In this document: positions 36,701-48,700 of the stretch, one piece after another | Layout: each line of letters opens with the position of its first letter | How positions within the stretch are numbered: the stretch's first letter is position 1 | Assembly (NCBI GenBank): GCA_028583605.1 | Contig: CM053327.1 | Span: 31,932,626-31,996,625, forward strand | Length of the DNA stretch: 64,000 nt | Reading direction: 5' to 3' | Source of the DNA: Dastarcus helophoroides | Lineage: Eukaryota; Arthropoda; Insecta; Coleoptera; Bothrideridae | Position numbers and translations under genes: made by a program | Notes under the pieces: generated by a model | Databases searched by the model: none | What the model was told of the DNA's origin: nothing | Seen by the model: the letters and a program-made list of their open reading frames with translations, nothing else

Positions 36701-39700
36701 AGCCAAGCTATCATCTTCAGAGAGATACTAACTGAAGATGACAGCTTGGCTATTGTTCGAGCTATGTTGTATTTTTTAATCTTTCTTGGTTTCAGGGGAC
36801 AAGATCTGTATTTCAATTTTTTAAGATAACCAAGGACCAGTCGTTTCACCAAAATTTTGTAGTTTCCCCCCAAATATTCCTAAGCTGTTTTCTCAAAATT
36901 TATCTAAGTTTTTTGGTCGAAACAGAAACTTGAGTCGATCTCCAATGAATATGAAGCTAATAGCTGGAAATTTTACACATTTTTTTTATTTTATCTTATC
37001 GAGCCTAGTGTGTAAGATAAAATAAAAAAAAATGTGTAATTCAAGACAAGTCGATAGGGATCTCAAAGTGAAAAGAAGACGTGAAATTTTAAACTCAAAA
37101 ATTTGGCATTTTTTGGTTCAAGTTCAAAGTAACAGAATTCGAAACTTTGTAGAAAGATTAATTTATTAAATATTCTATTAATTATTCTTATTTTCTCATT
37201 AAACACAAAATTTTAAAATTTTATACAGATTTCCGTACAATTCAATTATGGAATCATGGAATTGTTTGGGAGCTCTACTCCTTTCATAGGTATTATCAGG
37301 GTATTTATGTATATTAGCTTAAGAAATTCCCAGAGAACATTCCCTGGTAACTGGGTTTTACCAAAATCAATTTGTCATCTTAGGGAAGTTTTGTAGGAGA
37401 AAAACGAAACTTTCAAAAATAAGTCTTCAGCCGAACTTCAGAGTCAAGTTGATAATTCAGTCAAACATTGATTTATTCATTTATTCATTCAGTTATTTAT
37501 TAGTAAACTTTTAACCAATTTCAGTTTTAGTTAGGTTTTTAATTAGTTGTTATTGATTATTGTTAGTGTTTTTAATTAAAGTATTAAATCGTTAATAACT
37601 ATTTAATTTCTTCAGAAGAGTGTATCAGTTACGCGGTACGCGAACTTCATTCAAAACATGGTGAACCTAACAAACCTATCTAAAATTGAAATTAGTTAGA
37701 AGTTTACGAATGAATAAAAGAATGAATCAATGTTTGACTGAATTATCAACTTGACTCTCTGAAGTTCGGCTGAAGACTTACTTTGGTCTTGAAATATAGA
37801 TGAATTCTGGACTCTCTGACGACGCTGCAATTCTTCGATGATCAACACGAAGTCTGCGAAGTGAACTCGCGATTTTTCGGATTTCGATATCACTGTTTGA
37901 AATCGCGACACGAATGAAAGCATCCGGCTCGAAGGATCATGTTTTGAATAACAGAATTAAGAGACCCAGAAATGTTAACATTTAGTTAACTTTTTTTAGT
38001 CGTCAGATCTATCTGTTAGATGTCAGTAATCTGACGACTAAAAAAAGTTATCTAAATGTTAACATTTCTGTGTCTCTTAAAGATATCGCTAAATGATTTT
38101 AATAGATGTCTCTAGAATGAGAAATCTTCATGTTAACATAACGTTAACTTTCTGACAATATTTCCCGACGTCAGACTCTAAAAAATGATTACTTTAAGAG
38201 CTCTTTAAGAAAGCTTATTGCTGATTAAATTGTGCGGTCCAGATTGACACAGAAAGGGCTTCTGTCTGTGGAGACTCTTTTTTCTACAGAACTTCCAAGC
38301 TATGGAACTCGTTATCGAAAGGAATTTTCCCCAAAAATTACAACTAATCCTTGTTTAAGAAGGCCATCGCCATCTATCCTTGTTTCCACATCCTACTCGT
38401 AGTGCTTTAAAGGCATAATAGGTTTGCCATCTGCGAGTGTATTAAATAAAAAAAAATATAAACAAAAACTCAAAACTCTAAGATTTTTTTTAATATGTAA
38501 ATTGGGAGTTGGGTTTTAAAATATTGATTTTAAATCAATAGGTTTTCAATTTTTTTTCTAAAATTTTGATTTAGAAAGTCGAAGATTCGCTGATTTCGGA
38601 CAGAAACCGAGACCGAAACTAAGTTTTTTGATCGAAACCAAAAATTCAGCCTCCAGCCTCCTTTAAAGGCATAATGGGATTGCCCTCTGCGAGTGGATTA
38701 AATTAAAAAAAATATATAAACAAAAACTCAAAACTATAAGGATTTTATTATTATGTAAATTAGGAGTTGGGATTTAAAATTTTGAGTTTAAATCAATGAG
38801 TTTTATTTTTTTTCTTCTAAAATTCTGACCTAAAAAGTCGAAGATTCGCTGATTTCGAATAGAAACCGAGGCCGAAACAAAGTTTTTTGGTCGAAACCAA
38901 AACTTCAGTCGATCTCCATTATTGAAAAAGTCAAATTTTTGAGAAACCCTTTATATTTTTAAAAATATTAAACCTGTTAACGTTACTAGTAAAAGTGTAA
39001 CGTTTTAATTTTAATCTGAAACTTTAAAAATAAAAATCAAAAAAAGATTATTATCGAAATGTTTTAATTAGCATAGACTTAAAAAAGATCAAATTTTGAT
39101 AATTTCTAGCCCAAGAAACTTGAAAAAATTGAAATGAAATTTCAAAAAATACTTTTTTGAAATTTCATTTCAATTTTCAGATTCCCGTACAGCACCTAAA
39201 TCAGAAAGATATCTTAAATACATTATTTTAGCGATATCTTTAAGAGACATGGAAATGTTAACATTTAGATAACTTTTTTCAGCCGTCAGATCTATTTGTT
39301 AGATGTCAGTAATCTGACGACTAAAAAAGTTATCTAAATGTTAACATTTCTATGTCTCTTAAAGATATCGCTAAATGATTTTAACAGATGTCTCTAGAAT
39401 GAGAAATCTTCACGTTAACATAACGTTAACTTTCTGACAATATTTCTCGACGTCAGACTCTAAAAAATGATTACTTTAAGAGCTGAGCGTAAGATGTCAG
39501 ATTTAAATGCAATTTTGGGAAAACTTCCAACATTCCTGGTTAAAATTTTATCATTTTCGAGATTAAATTGTGCGGTCCAGCTTGACACAGAAAGGGCTTC
39601 TGTCTGTGGAGACTCTTTTTTCTATAGAACTTTCAAGCTATGGAACTCGTTATCGAAAGGAATTTTCCCCAAAAATTACAACCTATCCTTGTTTAAGAAG

Positions 39701-42700
39701 GTCATCGCCATCGATCCTTGTTTCCACATCCTACTTGCAGTGCTTTAAAGGCATAATGGGGTTGCCCTCTGCGAGTGGATTAAATTTAAAAAAATATAAA
39801 CAAAAACTCAAAACTCTAAGGATTTTATTGTTATATAAATTAGAAGTTGGGGTTTAAAATTTTGAGTTTAAATCAATGAGTTTTATTTTTTTTTTCTAAA
39901 GTTCTGACTTAAAAAGTCGAAGATTCGCTGATTTCGAATAGAAACCGAGGCCGAAATAAAGTTTTTTGGTCGAAACCAAAACTTTAGTCGATCTTCAATA
40001 TTGGAAAAGTCAAATTTTTGAGAAACCCTTTATATTTTTAAAAATATTAAACCTGTTAACGTTACTAGTAAAGGTGTAACGTTTTAATTTTAATCTGAAA
40101 CTTTAAAAAGAAAAATTAAAAAAAGATTATTATCGAAATGTTTTAATTAGCATAGACCTAAAAAAAATCAAATTTTGATAATTTCTAGCCCAAGAAACTT
40201 GAAAAAATTGAAATGCAATTTCAAAAAATACTTCTTTGAAATTTCATTTCAATTTTCAGATTCCCGTACAGCACCTAAATCAGAAAGATATCTTAAATAC
40301 ATCATTTTAGCGATATCTTTAAGAGACATAGAAATGTTAACATTTAGATAACTTTTTTTAGTCATCAGATCTATTTGTTAGATGTCAGTAATCTGACGAC
40401 TAAAAAAGTTATCTAAATGTTAACATTTCTGTGTCTCTTAAAGATATCGCTAAATGATTTTAACAGATGTCTCTAGAATGAGAAATCTTCACGTTAACAT
40501 AACGTTAACTTTCTGACAATATTTCTCGACGTCAGACTCTAAAAAATGATTACTTTAAGAGCTGAGCGTAAGATGTCAGATTTAAATGCAATTTTGGGAA
40601 AACTTCCAACATTCCTGGTTAAAATTTTATCATTTTCGAGATTAAATTGTGCGGTCCAGCTTGACACAGAAAGGGCTTTTGTCTGTGGAGACTCTTTTTT
40701 CTATAGAACTTCCAAGCTATGGAACTCGTTATTGAAAGAAATTTTCCCCAAAAATTACAACCTATTTTTGTTTAAGAAGGCCACCGCCATCGATCCTTGT
40801 TTCGACATCCTATTCCTAGTATTTTAAAGGCATAATGGGGTTACCCTTTGCGAGTGGATAAAATTAAAAAAAAATATAAACAAAAACTCAAAACTCTAAA
40901 CATTTTTTTTATTATATAAATTAGGAGTTGGGTTTTAAAATTTTGAGTTTAAATTAATAAGTTTTATATTTTTTTTCTAAAATTCTGACTTAAAATTTCG
41001 CACAGAAACCGAGACCGAAATAAATTTTTTTTGTCGATCTCCAATATTGGAAAAGTCAAATTTTTGAGAGACCCTTCATATTTTTAAAAATATTAAACCT
41101 GTTAACGTTACTAGTAAAGGTGTAACGTTTTAACTTTAATCTGAAACTTTAAAAAAAAAAATCAAAAAAGATTATTGTCGAAATGTTTTAATTAGAATAG
41201 ACTTTTTAAAATAAAGTCAAATTTCGATAATTTCTAGTCCAGGAAACTTGACAAAATTGAAATGAAATTTCAAAAAAGCATGAACGATTTTATTTTAAAG
41301 TAAAAAAATCTAATTTCGCGAAAGTGGCTCAAAATTTGTAAAGTACTTTTTCAAAGTTCATACTTGGAATTAAAATCTTCGCAAAAAACGAAATTTTGCA
41401 ATTTTGAGAGTTGATATTTCGGAAGAAATTGCATTTTTAAATAAGGCCGCATTCGACATCGTCGAGGGCCATATGTTGTCCGCGAGCAGCTGTTACCCAC
41501 ACCTGATCAAAAAGTTGTTCTTATTCTAGATATTATTTTGAAGTTTGTATTGTAGGATTTAAAGGTTGATAATCAGCAGAAAAAATTGACTTTGGCTAAC
41601 TCACCAGACGCAGTTTGGGGCCCAGTTTCAGAAGCAATGTCTTCAACCATGATTCCAATGTGGTAAGCCTCTATGGTCTCCCTATCTAATGGTCTTGAAA
41701 TACTTATTTTTCCACTTAAAGGATCAATTTTAAAATTTTGTGTACACACTGTATCGTTGCTTCTCAGTACATTCCCTCGTTCTGATTTGACTTCACACAT
41801 CTTGGGATTCATTCTATAAATTAATTTTGCGTTGAAGTCCAAATCTGAAGCTCTAATTGTAGACAGAATGTAACCGACCTAAAATGAATATTAAAAATTT
41901 CAGCACGTTTGAAATTTTCGACTCAAATTCCAGAATGAACTCGAAATTTTAAGAACTTTTACTGGAGTTACTATACTGAAAAATTGAAATAAAAAACTTG
42001 TCCCCTGAAACCAAGAAAGATTAAAAAACACAACAAACGTTGCTCTAACGCGTTTCGACAGCAAATCTGTCATCTTAAGAGAGATACTGACACAGGTTTC
42101 AGGACACAAGTTCTGTATTTCAATTTTTGAAGATAACCAAGGACCAGTCCGTTCCACCATACTATATTGGAGTTTTTTAAAAAATGTTAAGTAAGTTTCT
42201 GCTTAGAATTCTAAGTTAAATCCGAAACTTGAAATTTCTGATCTAAAATTTCTTTTAAACTTATCTTCTTTTTCCTAAAACTTCGAGTAAAATCTAGAAA
42301 GTTCCTATAAATCGTGTTTTATAATATTGCTTTTTTTTCTAAAAACCTAAACGTTTTCTGCAGAGTTCCCATTTTAAATTAGTTTCTTACCGGAGCATTT
42401 TCTTTAACAATGATGACTCCGGGATCATAGAGAGCAGGGGACTTATTATTAACATCTACTATAGAAATATTAACTATGACACTAGCTTTCAACTGGTTTT
42501 CTCCAGGTGCACCATCTAAGGCTATAACGCTTAAAGAGTAATACATGGTTTTTGGTTGAGATAAATCTGGATCTAGTGAGGCTCCTCTTGCTACAGAAAT
42601 AAGTCCTGATTCCGCCCCGATAATAAACTTATCTGCTGCCCCATTTTGTATCCTGTATACTACTTTATTATTTGGCGACGAACCATCAGCATCAGTTGCT

Positions 42701-45700
42701 TTTACCTGAAAAATTTTGGCTAATTTTACATCATCACTCATTTCATAATTAGTTGTGGTTGTTTTACTATGATGGTTTTACAGAGACAATATTCGAATAA
42801 TTATTTAGCGAACCCTCTTTAAGTTCATTAAATTACCTTTTTTTCTCAATACTATACCTGAAGAATCGCTGTTCCTCCTGGAAGGTTCTCCGGTATAGAT
42901 CTGTTGTAAAACATTTTTTCGAATTTTGGTGCATTATCATTGACGTCTTGTAAATAGACCACCAAAGGTACATCAGAATGCAAACTCGGAACACCCCAAT
43001 CCCTCGCTCTGACACTTAACAATACCGTTCTTATGTTCTCAAACGAGCTTCCTTCCATGCTTTCGAAGTCAAGAGGTTGCTTTAAGGTTATTACGCCAGT
43101 TATTCGATCTACAGCAAAACTATTTTGCATTTCGCCGAAAATTGAGTATTCTATTTCGCTGTTTTTGGTTCCTGAAATCGAAATACATTGACGCTTAGGT
43201 AACGCCATGTGGAAACAAACGCAGAACAGTAATACATTAATAGTTATAGTTCTCTGGAATTGGATCGTGTTAAAAAATTGCTAAAAGTGTTCGCTCGCGA
43301 TCCTCAAGGCTTCAGGAACAATAGAAAAAACCAAACTCAAAATAGAAGATCACAGGAACTCAGTATGTCAATCATACCAGAGGTAAAACTCAGAAGTGTT
43401 GGAGGGAAAACTAAATATCGAAGTCAGCAGAGTACGGTCATTCAGAATGTCAATCGGATATCGGGCTCAAATTATTTCAGCAGGATAACCTATGTTAACC
43501 ATAACAGAGGCGAGATTCATTTAAATCTCGCCTCTGGTATGGTTGATATAGGTTATGCTGCTCTTCGCTCCTCTTTTATGTCATTTTCACTTCGAAAGAT
43601 TTTCCCTTAAAATGTAGACTAGCGAATTATGCTTGATAAGTTGAGTCAGCATGCTCTTCTGCCTTATATTTGGTTTTCCCCCGTTCCTGATCCCCCTTAG
43701 ACAGAAGGTGAAACGGCGAACACTTTTAAGTTTTTCCTTGGAACGACCCAATCCTGAAAGAAGTATCTCTTTTACTGACTGGCTTTCGCAATTCTGGCAC
43801 TTTAAAATTAATCAATAAACTTACCGTTAAGATCAGCATCTCTAGCTTCAATTTTCAGTGGTTTTTCAAACAGCATTTTGTTTTCAAACAAGTGTACCTC
43901 GTATTTCGTTTGCGAAAAAACTGGAGCGTTATCATTGATATCTTCAATGTTTATTACAAGTTGAACTGAATTGCGATTGCCGTTTCCCAAGTCATCTCTT
44001 GCTTCAACAGTTAAGTAGTGTCTCGATACTTGCTCTCTGTCCCAGTTTGGCCCACCAGCCGTTTTCACGGTTATGATGCCCGAAGTAGGGTGTAAATTCA
44101 ACCTAAAGAATAATGTCTACATTGGGATAAATGCGTGACCATTTATGACTTACATATAGTCAATACTTCCGGCAATATTGGTATATCTAACACCGAGAGT
44201 ACCGAAGTTTCCAGAATCGTCATCCAGGGCCTGCACCCAAGCGACTGTAGTGCCGACTGGACAATTTTCAGGAACAGATACTTCATAAGTTGATTTTATA
44301 AATTCGGGAAAATTATCGTTTTTATCTCTTATGTACGTCACAACTGGAACTTCACTAAATTTTGGGTTATGTTTTACTATCTCTTTGGCAACTAAAGTGA
44401 AGTTGATCATTTTCATTCGTTCGTAATCCAAAAATGAAGCATTTTTGACTTTGATCAAAAACGTCGCTTCGTTAATTGCTTTAGTGGGGGAGATTTCAAA
44501 TATGTCGCTGGCCCCTTTGATATAAAGTTGAAACGTTCCGTTGTTTCCCTGAAACAAAAAAACTGGTCATATTTCAGGAAACGATTAGAATTTTTGAATA
44601 TATGATTACAAAATATTAGATATAATCCGTTTAATGAGACTCTTACACTAACAATCTATTTAATAAATCTCTAAGGAGTAACTGACGCCACCCCAAGGCC
44701 TAAAGGGATAGGTTTTGGAGAATGAAATTTTATACAAGTGTTCCCCCTAATACGTAGGTGAGCACTAAGAGTGGATTTTTCAAAATTTAGTCTCTAAGAT
44801 ACCAAAAATGGGCACTAACGGAAAAGTGATTTTTATGTAGTAAATAATACATGAGGTTGTATTTAAAGTTGCCTACAAGCGTTGAGAATTGATATCGTTG
44901 ATCAATGTGTCTACACAAATTTTTTTGGTGGAATGGACTGCTCCTTGGTTATCTTCCAAAATTGAAATACAGATCTTGTCCCCTGAAACCAAGAAAGATT
45001 AAAAAACACAACAAACGTTGCTCTAACGCGTTTCGATAGCCAAACTGACATCTTCAGAAAGACACTAAATAAGTAAGTAGTATCTCTCTGAAGATGAGAG
45101 TTTGGCTGTCGAAACGCGTTAGAGCAACGTTTGTTGTGTTTTTTAATCTTTCTTGGTTTCAGGAGACAAGTTCTGTATTTCAATTCTACACAAATTTATC
45201 TAGATTTTTGCAGCTGATCACTACATATTTTGTCATTTTATGAATTATTTTTTTAATTTAAAGTTGAAATTTCATATCTAAAGATAAAATTTCTAGACGA
45301 AAGTTGTAATTCAGGAATTAAAATCAAAAAACCTTTGAATTTCTAAAAAACTTTTTCAAAATTTTTGATTCAAAGTTAAAATTTGAAAATGGAATTTCGA
45401 GAAGAGACTTTAAAATGTTAAATATAATGTTTCCTGCACATTTCCCATTTCTCGAAAACACTTCTAAATTCTCTACTTTTTAAAAACTTTTCAGTTTAGA
45501 CTCGAAAAATGCTTCTATTTAAAATATCAGCTTTAAAATCGAAATTTAATTAAGTCTTGATTCGTTTTATAGAATTCGTTCCAAATTTAGAAATTCCTGA
45601 TTCGGAAAATTAGATGCTTTCATAAAATTTTAAAAATTCTGCAACAGGCAAATGTTTCAATAATTTCTTGATCTTCTTCTTCTGCTTATACTTCTTCTCC

Positions 45701-48700
45701 TTCTTTTCCTTCTTCTTCTTCTTCATCCTCTGAGGTAGGTTTCTTTGAGGTAGGTACCTCAACCTGTTCTGGTCTTCAAGCGCTTTGTGCTTCTGATATC
45801 CAGCATCCTTTCCATCTTTTCATCAGTCTTCCTTGTGGTCTTTTTCCTATTGGTTTCAATATCTTCGCTTGTTTGATCATTCTTTCGATGTGCTGGTACC
45901 AGTATTTTCTTTGGTCTCTTGTGAATCTATATATGTCCTGTATGTCACGCAATCTCTGTATCTCTTCATTTCTACACACAGTGTCTTCCCACGTATCGCT
46001 CTTAATGTTTTCATTTCAGTGGTTTTCATTATTTGCGTTTTTCTTTTTGAATCTGGTCTTGCTTCCACCCCATACGTCTGTGGTTTTGTATATTCGGATC
46101 TTACTTTCTGAGGTTAAAATTATAAAAATTCGAAGTTTCGAAAACACGGTCAACACTTTCAAAAAAATTTTGAAAAAATTCACAATTCACAAAAAGTCGA
46201 ATGTATGAAGATAAATAGAAATTTCAAAGAAATTTCAAATTCTGACCACAGTCATAACTTTAAAAAAATCCAAATTTTGATGATTAAAGATAGAACTTTT
46301 AAAAAAGATGAAATTCTAAAAAAAATCGAGTGTTTTATAAAATCGAAATTTGGAAAATAATCAGTTTTCAAAAAAGATGAAAATCTTCGGAAAAAAGGTC
46401 GAATTTCTCAAAGTTATTAGAAGAGTCAAAACTTCGAGGAAAAGACAAAATTTGAAAATAAGTAAGATTTTTCAAAAAAAACATACAATCTCGAAAAATA
46501 GTATAAAGTTCAAACACAAGCGGAAATTTTTAATAAAAAAGTGGATATTTTGAATAAAGATAAAGATCTAAAAAATGTTTCAACATATTCAAAAATAATT
46601 TTCAAAATTTAAAAAAAAATCGAAATTTTGGGAAATGCTTGTGTTAACATTTTTATAAGAAGTCGAAATTTTGAAAAAATTGAGAAATTTTCCAAAAAAA
46701 ATCGTATTCTATAGAAAGCTATTAAAAAAAGCCGAAATTTTGATGATAAAAATGTTGAAATTTTCACAAAAAGTCGAATGTTTGGAAAAGAGATAGAAAT
46801 TTCAATGAAATTTTAAATTCTGACTATAGCCATAACTTCGCAAAAATACCAAATTTTGATGATAAAAGGTAAAAAAGATGAAATTCTGAAAAAATCGAGT
46901 ATTCCAAAAAATCGAAATATGGGAAATAGTTACTTTTTTAAAAAAGATGAAAATCTTCGGAAAAAGGGTCAAGTTTCTCAAATTTACTAGACAATAGTCA
47001 AAACTTCGAGAAAAAGACAAAATTTAAAAATAAGTCAGATTTTTCAAAAAAAAGTTACAATGTCGAAAAATAATAAAAAGTTTAAACAAAAGCGGAAATT
47101 TTCAATAAAAAAGTGGTTATTTTGAAAAAAAGGGAAGGTTTAAAAAAATGTTTCAACATATTCAAAAATTATAATCAAAATTTAAAAAAATCGAAATTTT
47201 GAGAAAAGCTTTGTGTCAAAATTTTTACAAGAAGTCGAAATTTTGGAAAAATGGGGAAATTTTCCGAAAAAATCATATCCTTAAGAAAGTTATAAGAAAA
47301 AGTCTAAATTTTGGCGATAAAAGGTCGACATTTTCAAAAAAGCGAACATTCTAAAAAAAGTTCGAACATATTAAAAATGTCGAAACTCTGAGAAAAAATC
47401 AATTTTTCAAAAAAGTGCAAAATAAAAAAAATCGAATTTATCAAACGAAAGTCCAATTTACTACATAAAAGTCGAAATCTTGAAAAAAAGTCGAAATTTT
47501 TGAGGAAAGGTCGAAATTTTTGAAAAAAAGTCGCCATTTCCAAAAGACGTCAAAACTTTGAAAAATTGTCAAAAGTTGGACTGAGGATAAAATTAAAAAA
47601 AAAGGATAGAAGTTTTGAAAACTCAGTTTTTCAACATGATCAATTTATAGAAAAAAATCAAAGTTTTGAGAGAACATCGAATTTTGTGTAAACATTTTAA
47701 AAAAATTCAGAATTCAAAAAAGTCCAGATTTTGATGATAAAGGTAGAACTTTTAAAAAAGATGAAATTCTGAAAAAAATCGAGTATTTCAAATAATCGAA
47801 ATTTGGAAAATAATCAATTTTTTAAAAAAGATGAAAATCTTCGGAAAAAAGGTCAGATTTGTCAAATTTACTACACAAGAGTCGAAACTTCGAAAAAAAA
47901 AACAAAATGTTTGAAAATAAGTCAGAATTTAAAAAAAGGTACAATCTCGAAAAATAGTAAAAAGTTTAAACGAAAGCGGAAAATTTCAATAAATAAGTGG
48001 ATATTTTAAAAAACCGTAAAGGCTTAAAAAAATTTTTCAACATATTCAAAAATAAAATCAAAATTAAAAAAAAATCGAAATTTTGAGAAAAGCTTTGTGT
48101 CAAAATTTTTACAAGAAGTCAAAATTGTGAAAAAATGGAGAAATTTTTCAAAAAAATCATATTCTGAAGAAAGCTATAAGATAAAGTCGAAATCTTAATG
48201 ATAAAAGGTCCAAATTTTCAAAGAAGTGGACATTCTAAAAAAAAGTTCGAACATATTAAAAATGTCGAAACTCTGAGGAAAATTCAATTTTTCAAACAAG
48301 TTTCAAATTTAAAAAAATTGAATTTATTAAATGAAAGTCCAATTTACCATATAAAAGTCGAAATCTTGAGAAAAAGTCGAAATCTTTGAGGAAAAGTCGA
48401 AATTTTTGAGAAAAAGTCGAAATTTTTGAAATAAAGTCGCAATTTCCAAAAGACGTCAAAAATTTGAGAAATTGTCAAAAGTTGGACTAAGGAGAAAATT
48501 TAAAAAAAAAGGATAGAAGTTTTCAAAACTCAGTTTTTCAACATGATCAATTTTATAGAAAAAATCAAAACTTAAAAAAAATCAAAGTTTTGACAAAACA
48601 TCGAATTTTGTGTAAACATTTTCAAAAAATTCAGAACTCAAAAAATTAATCAAAATCATAAAGAAAGGTGAAACTGAGAAGTCTGCGATTAATAAAATAA

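Larger units (their letters stand above)
32078..41513. mobile_element. hAT-like ends flanking a 9.4-kb repeat block in intron 11 (possible composite)
   Basis: CATGGGTGGGTAACTTTTTT at 32078 and, read on minus, CAGGTGTGGGTAACAGCTG ending at 41513, are related inverted ends; GGGCCGGATAA near the left and GAGGGCCATATG near the right resemble the GGGCC subterminal words of hAT elements. A similar end, CAGGGATGAGCAACCTTTTT with GCGGGCCA, lies at 33596. The 8-bp flanks do not match well, so these may be ends of different elements rather than one. Confidence 0.4.

Noticed and set aside
43260..43610. Plus-strand frame of 116 codons in intron 8
   Set aside because: Includes a 72-bp palindrome, has no recognisable domain, and lies antisense in an intron; possible but unsupported.
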